NCBI RefSeq assembly: GCF_002863565.1
Contig: NZ_PGUW01000002.1
Coordinates: forward strand, 124,001 to 188,000
DNA: 64,000 nucleotides
Origin: Bacillus sp. V5-8f
Lineage (GTDB): Bacteria > Bacillota > Bacilli > Bacillales > DSM-1321
Reading direction: 5' to 3'
The position numbers and the translations under genes were made by a program. Shown piece by piece: positions 36,074 through 45,127 of the stretch. How positions within the stretch are numbered: the first letter of the stretch is position 1; every line of letters starts with the position of its first letter. The notes below the pieces were generated by a model. The model searched no databases, was not told the DNA's origin, and saw only the letters and a list, made by a program, of their open reading frames with translations.

Positions 36074-36109
36074 AGGAGCCGAATAGCAAACGGCTCCTGT
36101 TTGATTTTT
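36074..36109 (+). terminator. Terminator of the coiled-coil gene
   Basis: AGGAGCCG pairs with CGGCTCCT around a 9-base loop, followed by GTTTGATTTTT. Confidence 0.85.
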
Positions 36110-36269
36110 CTAGTTAAAGTATAATTCACACCTGCTAAAAAGTATGTTGTGAAAAGCAGCTAATACAAATAGAAAGGTGATCTGAGAACAATCTAATTTA
36201 GAAGAAACAAGAAGATCAAACGCAAATTCGTATAAATTAATAAAAGACAGCCAGGTGGCTGCCTTCGAT

Positions 36270-36875
36270 TTACTTGCTAATAAATTGTTGTGTCCAGTAA
36301 TGTCCGTAAGATCCGCCCTTGGCATAACCGACACCAATATGCGTGAAATTCCTGTTAAGTATATTCGCTTTATGTCCAGGGCTGTTCATCCATGCTGACA
36401 TTGCAGCCTGCGGGGTTGTTTGGCCCGCCGCTATGTTTTCCCCTGCATAGCCGTAATTAATCCCGAAAGATTTCATCATTTGGAAGGGTGAGCCGTAAGT
36501 AGGGCTGTTGTGATCGAAATATCGCTTATCGCGCATATCTTCCGACTTAAAACGTGCTACTCTTGATAGCTCCCAGTCAGATTTCAACGCAGGAAGGCCA
36601 ACTTTTGCACGTTCCTTGTTTACAAGAGTTACTACCTGCGCTTCAACCGATTGGCTTGCTATTGTCGGAATATTAACCGTTTGTCCAACTCTTATGTAAT
36701 TTGGATTGCTTATTTGTGGATTTGCTTTAATTAGTTCTGATACTCCAACTTGATGCTTGGCTGCAATCTTCCAAAAAGTATCACCGCCAACAACGTTATA
36801 TGTACCGGCTCCTAGTGCAGTTGTTGGAAGGAGCAAAGATAGAGCAAGTACTGTTGCCAGAATTCCCTTTTTCAT
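36270..36875 (-). CDS. Secreted LysM and CAP-domain protein (YkwD-like)
   Basis: The 201-aa protein has a signal peptide (residues 1-23, MKKGILATVLALS...ALG). It then has one LysM peptidoglycan-binding domain (about 25-70: YNVVGGDTFWKIA to VGQTVNIP) and a CAP/SCP domain (about 80-201) with the typical NKERAKVGLPAL, HNSPTYGSPFQMM, AGENIAAG and MNSPGHKANIL...HIGVGYA motifs. AGAGGAGG precedes the ATG. Relatives are exported during sporulation or to the cell wall in Bacillus. It is convergent with the coiled-coil gene. Confidence 0.92.
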   Translation of the reverse strand: MKKGILATVLALSLLLPTTALGAGTYNVVGGDTFWKIAAKHQVGVSELIKANPQISNPNYIRVGQTVNIPTIASQSVEAQVVTLVNKERAKVGLPALKSDWELSRVARFKSEDMRDKRYFDHNSPTYGSPFQMMKSFGINYGYAGENIAAGQTTPQAAMSAWMNSPGHKANILNRNFTHIGVGYAKGGSYGHYWTQQFISK

Positions 36876-37088
36876 TCTGATTCCTCCTCTGGTTTTATAT
36901 GCAAGTCTATTATGCTATAAAAAAGAGAGTGGGTACACGACCAAATATAGGAATCTCAATTCTTATAAAAAGCTCATGAGAAAATTGGGTTAATCGAAAA
37001 ATCATTTGGATAGCTGGAATACCATCACTAACAATTAAAAAAGAAACTTGTTCATGGGGGATGGGGGAAGCAAAATTATAAAGACGTA
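36876..37088. other. Non-coding upstream region of the CAP gene
   Basis: It holds the minus-strand leader of the CAP gene. CATATAAAA near 36893-36901 on the minus strand is one base off the sigma-K -10 consensus, but no convincing -35 was found. No gene is supported. Confidence 0.4.
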
Positions 37089-37122
37089 CAAATGAAAAGC
37101 CCATACCAATCAGCATGGGCTT
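37089..37122 (-). terminator. Terminator of the small minus-strand ORFs
   Basis: On the minus strand AAGCCCAT, a 10-base loop and ATGGGCTT are followed by TTCATTTG. It lies just beyond the stop of the 50-aa ORF, which supports that ORF being expressed. Confidence 0.55.
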
Positions 37123-37132
37123 CTGCATTCAA

Positions 37133-37285
37133 CTAAAAGTAGATTTCCGATGAATAACCATCTAAACTTCGACCTGTCCTCCAAATATAACGGTTATCAA
37201 CCAGTGTTCCTTTTGTAATCCAAACAAATCGCTTTTTCTGATTGCCTGTTCTCAATACACGTGTCGAAGTCGCTGTCAAACTCAT
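37133..37285 (-). CDS. Small basic protein, 50 aa (ORF A)
   Basis: The 50-aa frame starts at ATG 37285 behind AGGAGGGACTGG and ends in EIYF, just before a hairpin terminator. It is rich in Arg, Lys, Thr and aromatic residues and has no membrane segment. It shares SLTATSxxVL and TKGTLVxNR with ORF B immediately upstream, and the ribosome-binding regions are also alike (GGGACTGG). The two are therefore a tandem duplication, which argues that they are real genes. Family unknown. Confidence 0.6.
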   Translation of the reverse strand: MSLTATSTRVLRTGNQKKRFVWITKGTLVDNRYIWRTGRSLDGYSSEIYF

Positions 37286-37359
37286 GTTTTCCAGTCCCTC
37301 CTTTTTGGTATTGATTTTCCATGCATTTTCTTCACTACTTGCAATGCCTTATTCAGGCC

Positions 37360-37467
37360 CTAACTCTGCGTCCAACGATTATTAACCAGAGTGCCTTTCG
37401 TTTGGGTCGCAAACCGTGAGATAGATTCACTCAATACAGTTCTTGAAGTCGCTGTTAAACCTTTCAA
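37360..37467 (-). CDS. Small protein, 35 aa (ORF B), related to ORF A
   Basis: A TTG start at 37467 with AAGGGACTGG upstream aligns with the ATG of ORF A. The frame gives GLTATSRTVLSESISRF followed by QTKGTLVNNRW and a stop. The match to ORF A covers nearly the whole length but ORF B is about 15 residues shorter, so it may be a truncated copy. An in-frame ATG at 37485 is possible but lies before the shared ribosome binding site. Confidence 0.45.
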   Translation of the reverse strand: MKGLTATSRTVLSESISRFATQTKGTLVNNRWTQS

Positions 37468-37693
37468 TTTGACCAGTCCCTTCATATTGTATTGGCTTAC
37501 ATTCAATATATTCCCGATTTTTTGTAAATAAAACGATTATCATTTAAACAAATTTTAGATGATAATCCAATAAAATCCAAAACAATTTAATTTTCCTTTA
37601 AGGTTTTGATACAAAGGTATATAATGAATTCTAAAAATCTTGGTTTACTTTTACTATTACATATAGAAATTTTTCTGATGGGAGGAGATTGAA

Positions 37694-39412
37694 TTGATTG
37701 ATGTATTTGCTATCGGGGAAGATCTTCCTTTTGGCCTGCTGGTAGTTGATTCTAAAGGTAATATCCAATTTGGAAATAAATATAGCGAGAGCATTCTCAA
37801 CGTTTCTACTATTAAAAAGAAATTAATACAAGATGTATTGCCTAACAGCAGTATTATAAAGGCCATAAAACTCGGGGAGTGCAAAATCACAATAGACGAA
37901 CTTTCCATCACAAGTGATTCCATTCATATGTCTTTAATAAATATCCCTTTAGTTGATGGGAAGTATGGCGCCATTTTATTTTTTCCCTCGGATGTTTACC
38001 ATGAACTGATAAGTAATTCTCCAAAAGTGCTTGAATTAAGTCAAGAACTGCAAGCCATTATGAATCTAAGTGGAGAATTAGTAACCATCACTGATGCCAA
38101 GGGGATTGTTTTGCGGGTCAATAATGCCTGCGAACAGATTTTGGGGATCAAAGAGCATGATTTCATTGGACGGACTGCTTTTACATTACAAAAGCAAGGT
38201 GTAATTGATGTGTCTTCCACAAAGGAAGTCATCGAGAAAAAGCGCAAGGTCACGATGAATCAAGTAACGAAATCCGGTCGCCGGTTACTAGTGGAGGGCC
38301 ACCCGATCTTCAATGAAGATGGATCATTGAATAGAGTTATTAACATCTCAAAAGATGTTACTGAAGTTGAGAACTTGCAAAAAAAGCTGGAAGAGACAAA
38401 AAATGCATTGGATTACTACCAGCAAGAACTTAGGATGCTTCAGAAAAAAGACAATGAGATGATAGTTAAATCTAAGGCGATGGAAAAGGTTTATGAGCTG
38501 GCATGCAGGGTTGCCGATGTTGATGCCACGATATTTCTTCATGGAGAAACCGGTGTTGGAAAAGAAGTAATGGCTAGAACCATACATAATTTAAGTAATA
38601 GGAAAGATGCTCCATTCGTAAAGGTCAATTGCGGGGCAATTCCTGAAAGCATTATGGAATCAGAGCTTTTTGGTTATGCAAAAGGTACATTTACTGGTGC
38701 GAATAAAGATGGAAAAAAAGGATTGGCTCATGCAGCGCATCAAGGAACCTTGTTTTTAGATGAGATTGGAGAACTCCCACTTAATTTACAGTCAAAATTA
38801 CTTCAACTGTTACAAGAAAAACAATTTACTCCGCTTGGAGAAACAAAACCCATTAAAGTAGACGTGCGGTTTATTGCTGCTACAAACCGTAACCTCGAAG
38901 AAATGGTGAAGGAAGGAAAGTTTCGAGAAGATTTATTCTATCGATTGTTTGTTTTACCAATAACTATTCCACCGTTATCTGAACGGAAAGAAGACATCCC
39001 ATTTCTAGCAACCTACTTTTTAAAAGTATTTGCTGAAAAATACAATCATTATAAAACCTTAGACCAGGAAGTGATACAGTGTTTGACGGATCATGAATGG
39101 AAAGGGAATGTAAGAGAATTACAAAATACAATTGAAAGGCTGGTCCTAACCGTTCCGTCCCGTCATATCGAATTAATGCATCTTCCTGATAAACTCACAA
39201 AGGCTGTGGCACTAGTACAAGATGAAATAAAGGAAAATGTACACTTAAAAAAGGAAGTAGAACAATTTGAGAAAAAACTTCTCATGAAAGCTTTAGAATC
39301 CTCCTCTACAATGAAAGAAGCAAGTAAGAAATTAGGCGTAGATGCTTCTACGATTACCAGAAAAGTTAAAAAATACGGAATTAACGTTGCAAAATTGCAA
39401 TTTCAATTGTAA
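37694..39412 (+). CDS. Sigma-54-dependent transcriptional activator (PAS, AAA+, Fis HTH)
   Basis: The 572-aa regulator activates sigma-54 RNA polymerase. Domains: an N-terminal PAS-like sensor (about 1-105), a second PAS domain (about 115-220: MNLSGELVTITDAKGIVLRVN), a coiled linker, an AAA+ core (about 240-475) with Walker A GETGVGKE, the sigma-54 contact loop GTFTGA (usual GAFTGA), Walker B GTLFLDEIGEL and R-fingers, and a Fis-type helix-turn-helix at the end (SSTMKEASKKLGVDASTITRKVKKYG). TTG 37694 follows GGAGGAG. The consensus -24/-12 promoter and three matching sites directly downstream identify the hydantoin genes as its target. The signal is probably a small ligand of the PAS domain. 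Confidence 0.93.
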   Translation: MIDVFAIGEDLPFGLLVVDSKGNIQFGNKYSESILNVSTIKKKLIQDVLPNSSIIKAIKLGECKITIDELSITSDSIHMSLINIPLVDGKYGAILFFPSDVYHELISNSPKVLELSQELQAIMNLSGELVTITDAKGIVLRVNNACEQILGIKEHDFIGRTAFTLQKQGVIDVSSTKEVIEKKRKVTMNQVTKSGRRLLVEGHPIFNEDGSLNRVINISKDVTEVENLQKKLEETKNALDYYQQELRMLQKKDNEMIVKSKAMEKVYELACRVADVDATIFLHGETGVGKEVMARTIHNLSNRKDAPFVKVNCGAIPESIMESELFGYAKGTFTGANKDGKKGLAHAAHQGTLFLDEIGELPLNLQSKLLQLLQEKQFTPLGETKPIKVDVRFIAATNRNLEEMVKEGKFREDLFYRLFVLPITIPPLSERKEDIPFLATYFLKVFAEKYNHYKTLDQEVIQCLTDHEWKGNVRELQNTIERLVLTVPSRHIELMHLPDKLTKAVALVQDEIKENVHLKKEVEQFEKKLLMKALESSSTMKEASKKLGVDASTITRKVKKYGINVAKLQFQL

Positions 39413-39500
39413 TCTTGCAATACATTTTGATAACGTTTACTTTAATAAATATTCTGAAATTACAGTATTTTAAAGTGAAATATAAATTGCAAAAATGCAA
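39387..39500 (+). promoter_or_regulatory. Three enhancer-like sites TTGCAA-N2-TTGCAA
   Basis: Site 1 TTGCAAAATTGCAA (39387-39400), site 2 TTGTAATCTTGCAA (39407-39420) and site 3 TTGCAAAAATGCAA (39487-39500) share the pattern TTGYAA-N2-WTGCAA. Starts are 20 and 80 bp apart, near whole helical turns. They lie 53-166 bp upstream of the -24 element, the usual place for activator-binding sites of sigma-54 promoters. Sites 1 and 2 overlap the last codons and stop of the activator gene. Confidence 0.65.
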
Positions 39501-39552
39501 TCCTGAAATGAATTAAAATACCATGTTCTTTAATATTTGGGTGTTTAATGAG

Positions 39553-39569
39553 TTGGCACGGTTCTTGCA
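39553..39569 (+). promoter_or_regulatory. Sigma-54 (-24/-12) promoter of the hyu operon
   Basis: TTGGCACGGTTCTTGCA matches the sigma-54 consensus TGGCACG-N4-TTGCA at every defined position. Transcription would begin near 39581, about 27 bases before ATG 39608. This rules out the upstream in-frame ATG at 39548, which lies before the promoter. Confidence 0.93.
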
Positions 39570-39607
39570 TTATATTAGACGACAACCAATTAAGGGGGCA
39601 CTGGAAT

Positions 39608-41680
39608 ATGAAATTATTTGGAGTAGACGTCGGAGGAACTTTTACGGATGTCATTTTTAACGATACAGAAAAGAGAATGACAGCAATCCATAAAGTCCCG
39701 ACAACATTGGAGGATCCCTCAAATGGAGTGGTTCAGGGAATTCTAGAACTTTGTGAACGGCAAAATATTGACAAATCGGAAATTGATCACGTTTTTCACG
39801 GCACTACAATTGCAACAAACGCGATTCTTGAATACGACGGAGCCAAAACCGGGATGTTAACGACGGAAGGTTATAGGGACATCATACATATCGGCCGGCA
39901 CCAGCGGCCACAAAACCATTCCATCATGCAGGATATTCCTTGGCAAGCTAGACCATTGGTCCAACGGCGGAATCGATTGGCGGTTTCAGAACGCATGGGT
40001 CCAACCAAGGACCAGGTTATTAAGCCATTAGAGGAAGATCAAGTTCGCGGGGCTGTTGCCACGCTGAAGGAAAAGGGTGTAGATTCCATTATTGTAAACT
40101 TCCTATTTTCCTATATTAACCCAGCACATGAACAGAGAGTAAAAGAAATTATCGAAGAAGAATACCCTGAAGCGTTTGTGACAGTTTCTTCAGAGGTTTC
40201 TCCACAATTCCGTGAATTCGAGCGGTTTACCACTGCCGCAATAAATGGATTTGTTGGCCCGAAAGTAAAACATTATATTCAAAACTTAGAACAGCGCTTG
40301 AAAGATTCCGGCATGTCTGCTGAACTTCATATAATGGCGTCAAATGGCGGTGTGGCAACACCTAAGACAGTTTCCGAAAAACCTGTAAATACACTGCTTT
40401 CAGGTCCTGCTGCAGGTATTTTAGGAGGCGCCTGGGCAGGTGAGTTAACGAACAGGCAGAAATTGATTACCTTCGACGTTGGAGGTACAAGTGCAGACAT
40501 TGGTATTATTACCGATAGTGGGTATAGCGAATCTTCAGCCCGTGATACATGGATCGCAGGTTACCCTGTTATGGTACCAATGATCGATATTCATACTATT
40601 GGGGCCGGGGGAGGAAGCATAGCACACATTGATGAAGGCGGTGCATTTAAGGTAGGGCCAAGAAGCGCTGGTTCACGTCCGGGTCCTGCTTGTTATGGCC
40701 ATGGCGGGTTAAAGCCAACAGTAAGTGATGCAAATGTAGTACTTGGTAGAATTGATGAACACAACTTCCTTGGTGGAGAGATGAGCATCTATACAAATGC
40801 CGCTTATAAGGTTATTGACGAATTAGCTGAAAAATTGGATTTAACAAGGGAAAGAACTGCTGAGGGTATCCTCCAAATCATGAACAACAATATGGCGAAT
40901 GCCATACGTGAAAAAACCATTCAAAAAGGTGAAGACCCAAGGGAATTCTCATTGGTTGCTTTTGGTGGCGCTGGTCCGCTCCATGCTGTTGATGTTGCAA
41001 GAATCTTAAACATTCCTGAGGTTATTGTACCTTTATATCCAGGCATCAACTCTGCCACAGGGCTTTTAACGACAGATTTAAAATATGACGTCATCAAAAC
41101 AGAATTTATGTTAAGCATTAATATGGATTTTAATCGTCTTAATGAAGATTATCAAACACTTGAAACCCAACTTATTAATCAATTGAAAGAAGATGGAGTT
41201 GCGGAGAATGAGATCCAGATACATCGAAGCGCTGATGCTCGTTATGCAGGCCAGGGGTATGAATTACGGATTGATTTGCCAAGCGGCATTCTAAATGAAG
41301 AAACAATCATGGAAGCCTTTAATAATTTCCATGAAAGCCATAAAGCGGAATATGGACATCATTTCTTGGAAAGCCCAATTGAAATCGTAAATATCCGCGT
41401 AACTGGGACAGGTTTTATGCCGAAGATCGAAAAACAGGTAATTAACCATGAGTTCACGCTGGAAAATGCATTATTAAAAACAGGCGAAACTATCTTCAAT
41501 ACTAATGGAAACCTTGAAAAAATAGAAACGAAATTCTATCAACGTGAAAAAATTCCAGTTGGTGAAGAATTCCATGGTCCATGCATTGTGCTTCAAAAAG
41601 ACACAACGACTGTCATTCCTCCTGGCTGTACTGTTTATGTTGAGGAATACGGAAATATGATTATTAAGGTAGGTGTATAA
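39608..41680 (+). CDS. hyuA: Hydantoinase/oxoprolinase A subunit family protein
   Basis: HyuA/HyuB proteins are the two subunits of ATP-dependent hydantoinases, 5-oxoprolinases and the related acetone carboxylase. The 690-aa product begins [15 protein letters not shown] (acetate/sugar-kinase-like ATP fold). It has [51 protein letters not shown] and FGGAGPLHA. The start is fixed by the sigma-54 promoter. The B subunit gene follows after 2 bases. The substrate is probably a hydantoin or N-methylhydantoin, judged from the amidohydrolase gene in the operon, but oxoproline-type rings are possible. Confidence 0.92.
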   Translation: MKLFGVDVGGTFTDVIFNDTEKRMTAIHKVPTTLEDPSNGVVQGILELCERQNIDKSEIDHVFHGTTIATNAILEYDGAKTGMLTTEGYRDIIHIGRHQRPQNHSIMQDIPWQARPLVQRRNRLAVSERMGPTKDQVIKPLEEDQVRGAVATLKEKGVDSIIVNFLFSYINPAHEQRVKEIIEEEYPEAFVTVSSEVSPQFREFERFTTAAINGFVGPKVKHYIQNLEQRLKDSGMSAELHIMASNGGVATPKTVSEKPVNTLLSGPAAGILGGAWAGELTNRQKLITFDVGGTSADIGIITDSGYSESSARDTWIAGYPVMVPMIDIHTIGAGGGSIAHIDEGGAFKVGPRSAGSRPGPACYGHGGLKPTVSDANVVLGRIDEHNFLGGEMSIYTNAAYKVIDELAEKLDLTRERTAEGILQIMNNNMANAIREKTIQKGEDPREFSLVAFGGAGPLHAVDVARILNIPEVIVPLYPGINSATGLLTTDLKYDVIKTEFMLSINMDFNRLNEDYQTLETQLINQLKEDGVAENEIQIHRSADARYAGQGYELRIDLPSGILNEETIMEAFNNFHESHKAEYGHHFLESPIEIVNIRVTGTGFMPKIEKQVINHEFTLENALLKTGETIFNTNGNLEKIETKFYQREKIPVGEEFHGPCIVLQKDTTTVIPPGCTVYVEEYGNMIIKVGV

Positions 41681-41682
41681 AG

Positions 41683-43455
41683 ATGACACAAGTCGAAACA
41701 AAAAAAATTGATCCTATTACCGTTCAGGTTGTTCTTGGTGCATTGGAAAATGTAGCAGTAGAAATGGGGCATAAGCTTGCAAGGATGGCTTACTCAAGCA
41801 TAATTAGGGAATCTGAGGATTTTGGGTGCGCATTGGTCGACATAAGAGGACAGCAATTATGCGAGTCGACCCATAGTACGCCATTGCAGTCCGGTCCAAT
41901 CCCTGGATACATTAAAGGAATCCGTCAAATTATGGAGGAACGTAATGATTCCTTTTATCCTGGTGATGTAATTATGCATAACTCGCCATACCACGGTGCT
42001 TCCCATGGACCTGACGTAGGATTTTGTATCCCTGTTTTTTATCAGGACGAATTAATTGGATTTTCCGTTACTACCGCACACCATTTGGATATCGGATCTT
42101 CTACTCCCGGCAGCTGTGGGATTGTAGATGCGGTTGATGCATATGCGGAAGGTCTTCAGTTCAAGGCGATTAAAGTGTATGAAAAAGGTGTGAAGAACCG
42201 CTATGTCTGGGATATGCTGATGGACAACATCCGTGCACCTAAAATGGTTGTCGGGGATATGGAAGCGCAAATTGCAGCGGCTAAAATCGGTGCCCAACGA
42301 TATATTGAAATCATAGAGAAATTTGGTTTGGACACAGTCGTGGCGGCAAGTGAAGAATTAATGAACTACTCAGAAAAAATGATGAGGGAAGCAATTAAAA
42401 AGATTCCGGATGGAGAATACTCAGCAGAAGGTTATTTGGATGGATATCTGGATAGTGACGATCCTGCCAAAAAGGATTTAAAAATTAAAGTAACCGTTAA
42501 GATAACCGGCAGCGATATGATTGTGGACTTAACAGGCACTAGTCCACAAGTAAAAGACAGGCCGGTAAATATGCCGTTATTGGGAACTGTAGATATAGCA
42601 ATTTATCTAACTCTACGATCTATAATATTGGACTCTACAATTTATGGAAGTTTCCCGCAAAACTCAGGGCTGGTCCGCCCTATCCAGATCATCGCACCTA
42701 AAGGTACACTTTGCAATCCGATTTTCCCGGCTCCAACGATTGCACGATTCAATTCAGGAAATATCGTGGCAGATACACTAATGAAAGCATTGGCCCAAGT
42801 AGTTCCACACCAAGTAAGTGCTGGTGTCGGAAACCTTCAAGTTGTTGCCTTCAGCGGCGAAAAGGATGAGAATTACTGGGTTTATATGGATATAATGGAA
42901 GGTAGCTATGGAGGCCGCTATGGCAAAGATGGAATGGATGCGGTTGATACTCTGTATGCAAACACTAGAAATAACCCAATCGAGGATATCGAATCCCATT
43001 ATCCTTTAAGAGTAGAGCGTTATGAACTGAAAGATAATGAATGTGCCCCTGGAAAATGGCGTGGCGGCATAGGGTCCGTTCGTGAAATCAGTTTCTTGTC
43101 TGATGGCAGTTTCTCGGTTGAAGCGGATGGACATAAATTCGCTCCTTGGGGTTTTGATGGAGGGAAATCTGGTTCTGTCGGAAGTTTGACCATTCAAGAA
43201 AGTGTAACAGAAGAACCAATCAAACTCCCTTCAAAGCTTCCAAACAGAACTGCAAAAGCGGGAAGCAAGATTCAATTGACCGGCCCGGGTGGGGGCGGCT
43301 ACGGGGATCCACTAGAACGGGAGCCCGAAAAAGTTCTTTCAGACTATCTAGATGGCTTCATTACTAGAGAAAATGCTTTAGAATATTATGGAGTCGCCAT
43401 TACAGAGTCGAATGAAATAGATTATCAGAAGACTAACCAACTTAGAAAACGCTAA
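41683..43455 (+). CDS. hyuB: Hydantoinase/oxoprolinase B subunit family protein
   Basis: The 590-aa partner of HyuA starts with DPITVQVVLGALENVAVEMG, the HyuB signature. It has ESEDFGCALVD, GDVIMHNSPYHGASHGPDVG, HHLDIG, NMPLLGT and a C-terminal GGGGYGDPLEREPEKVL. Length and motif order are normal. It is 2 bases downstream of hyuA with AAGGTAGGTG upstream. Together the two subunits would open a cyclic amide ring with ATP, here probably giving an N-carbamoyl amino acid for the next enzyme. Confidence 0.93.
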   Translation: MTQVETKKIDPITVQVVLGALENVAVEMGHKLARMAYSSIIRESEDFGCALVDIRGQQLCESTHSTPLQSGPIPGYIKGIRQIMEERNDSFYPGDVIMHNSPYHGASHGPDVGFCIPVFYQDELIGFSVTTAHHLDIGSSTPGSCGIVDAVDAYAEGLQFKAIKVYEKGVKNRYVWDMLMDNIRAPKMVVGDMEAQIAAAKIGAQRYIEIIEKFGLDTVVAASEELMNYSEKMMREAIKKIPDGEYSAEGYLDGYLDSDDPAKKDLKIKVTVKITGSDMIVDLTGTSPQVKDRPVNMPLLGTVDIAIYLTLRSIILDSTIYGSFPQNSGLVRPIQIIAPKGTLCNPIFPAPTIARFNSGNIVADTLMKALAQVVPHQVSAGVGNLQVVAFSGEKDENYWVYMDIMEGSYGGRYGKDGMDAVDTLYANTRNNPIEDIESHYPLRVERYELKDNECAPGKWRGGIGSVREISFLSDGSFSVEADGHKFAPWGFDGGKSGSVGSLTIQESVTEEPIKLPSKLPNRTAKAGSKIQLTGPGGGGYGDPLEREPEKVLSDYLDGFITRENALEYYGVAITESNEIDYQKTNQLRKR

Positions 43456-43475
43456 GGTAAGAATTGGAGGATTCC

Positions 43476-44720
43476 ATGAAAACTATAGCAATCAATGGAC
43501 AAAGGTTACAAAATCGTATAGAAAACCTAGGTGAAATAGGCAGGACAAAAGATAACGGTGTCCAGCGTCTTGCATTGACAAATGAAGATAGAGAAGCAAC
43601 TCTATTAGTTTCTGAATGGATGAAGGAAGCGGGCCTTACTGTTTCTCATGACCACTTTGGGAATTTAATTGGCCGCAAAGAAGGAAACAAACCTGGCCTG
43701 CCACCGGTAATGATCGGTTCCCATATAGACTCGGTCCGAAATGGCGGAAAATTTGATGGAATTATTGGGGTACTTGCCGGTATAGAAATAGCTCATAATA
43801 TAACGGAATCAAATACCGTACATGAACATCCGATTGAAGTGGTCGCTTTTTGCGAAGAGGAAGGTTCAAGATTCAATGACGGTTTATTCGGCAGCAGAGG
43901 AATGGTGGGGAAAGTCTCCGAAGATGATTTAAAAATGGTTGATGACAACAACATCTCAAGGTACGAGGCCTTGAAAACTTTTGGTTTTGGGATTAATCCA
44001 GACCTGAAAGAAGAGTCAATCAGAAAAAACGGAGATATTAAAGCTTACTTCGAGATTCATATTGAACAGGGGCCATATTTGGAAAAATATAATTATCCGG
44101 TAGGGATTGTTAGCGGTATAGCTGGTCCATCCTGGCTCAATGTGAAGTTAAAAGGCGAAGCAGGGCATGCTGGGACCGTACCCATGAGTCTTCGTAAAGA
44201 CCCCTTGCCGGGTGCTGCAGAAGTGATCATAGAGGTGGAACGTCTTTGCAAAGAAGATCCAGAAGCACCTGCTGTAGGTACAATAGGCAGAATATTGGCG
44301 TTCCCGGGGGGAAGTAACATTATTCCTCAGTCAGTTGAATTTTCGCTAGATATAAGGGACATTGATCTGGAAAGACGAAACAATACTATTAAGAAAATAG
44401 AAGAAAAGATCAATCACGTATGTAAAGACAGAGGATTAGAATATGAGATTGAAAGGAGTATTAATATTGACCCAGTGAAATGCTCCGAGAACATTGTTAA
44501 AACAATAAAGGAAGCCTGTAAATCGCTGGGGATAGAGGCTCCTGTTATGATTAGCGGCGCCGGTCATGATGCCATGTTACTAGCGGAAATCACACAAATT
44601 GGCATGGTGTTTGTCCGTTGCCGGGGTGGTATCAGCCACCAGCCCAAAGAATGGGCAGAAATTGATGATATTGTTACTGGAACACAGGTTCTTTATGAAT
44701 CGGTTTTAGAGCATATTTAA
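43476..44720 (+). CDS. M20-family amidohydrolase (N-carbamoyl-L-amino-acid/allantoate type)
   Basis: The 414-aa zinc-dependent hydrolase has the metal-ligand motifs of the amidase/hydantoinase-carbamoylase group: IGSHIDSVRNGGKFDG (His, Asp), AFCEEEGSRFNDGLFGSRG (Glu pair), EIHIEQGPYLE, and GAGHDAM near the end. The dimerisation domain has GEAGHAGTVPM. Such enzymes split N-carbamoyl amino acids (or allantoate, ureidoglycine) to the amino compound, CO2 and ammonia. ATG 43476 follows TTGGAGGATT. It completes the hyuA-hyuB-hydrolase operon and ends at a good terminator. Confidence 0.9.
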   Translation: MKTIAINGQRLQNRIENLGEIGRTKDNGVQRLALTNEDREATLLVSEWMKEAGLTVSHDHFGNLIGRKEGNKPGLPPVMIGSHIDSVRNGGKFDGIIGVLAGIEIAHNITESNTVHEHPIEVVAFCEEEGSRFNDGLFGSRGMVGKVSEDDLKMVDDNNISRYEALKTFGFGINPDLKEESIRKNGDIKAYFEIHIEQGPYLEKYNYPVGIVSGIAGPSWLNVKLKGEAGHAGTVPMSLRKDPLPGAAEVIIEVERLCKEDPEAPAVGTIGRILAFPGGSNIIPQSVEFSLDIRDIDLERRNNTIKKIEEKINHVCKDRGLEYEIERSINIDPVKCSENIVKTIKEACKSLGIEAPVMISGAGHDAMLLAEITQIGMVFVRCRGGISHQPKEWAEIDDIVTGTQVLYESVLEHI

Positions 44721-44726
44721 ACTGCG

Positions 44727-44764
44727 TATGGCAGCCATTTCTGGCTGCCGTACAAAATTTTTTC
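44727..44764 (+). terminator. Terminator of the hyu operon
   Basis: TATGGCAGCC pairs with GGCTGCCGTA over 10 bp around a 6-base loop, followed by CAAAATTTTTTTC. Confidence 0.88.
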
Positions 44765-44886
44765 ATCTTATAAATTTCAGAATATTCATTATATTAAAAA
44801 ATACAAGGACTTTAGTAACTCTTTGTATTTGGTTTTTGGCTTTTTTCTTTACTTACCCGTTCAGCTGGTGCCCCTTTCGAAGAGAC

Positions 44887-44985
44887 ATGGATCCAGAAGA
44901 ATTTAATCGGTTGATTCTAGATTTAGGAAGAGTTCCTGCTGTGAGGAATACATTATATGAAATAATTGAACAGCCCGAAATTTAA
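44887..44985 (+). other. Possible gene remnant, 32 codons
   Basis: An open stretch reads MDPEEFNRLILDLGRVPAVRN and ends EQPEI. The composition is coding-like, but it has only a weak GAAGAGA upstream. The longer frame that extends it to 44728 runs through the hyu terminator and is not credible. It may be the C-terminus of a lost gene or a very small protein. Family not recognised. Confidence 0.3.
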
Positions 44986-45127
44986 GTTTCACTGTTCAGT
45001 ATTTCTACTTATTTATGATAAATCAACATTGGCATATGCTGTTGCATTCACGAGCTATAATTCTTGTTCATTTTTACACTTTTGAATCAGACTTGGAAAA
45101 TTAAAAAAAAGATAGGGAATGATATTA

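Noticed and set aside
37486..37693. CRISPR or other repeat array near the small ORFs
   Set aside because: The similarity is between two coding copies only; there are no regular spacers.
39548..39607. Upstream ATG as start of hyuA
   Set aside because: It lies before the sigma-54 -24/-12 element, so it would not be in the transcript. ATG 39608 matches the family N-terminus.
44728..44886. Long version of the 85-codon ORF after the amidohydrolase
   Set aside because: It begins inside the hyu terminator hairpin and the first part is not protein-like; only the last 32 codons were kept as a possible remnant.
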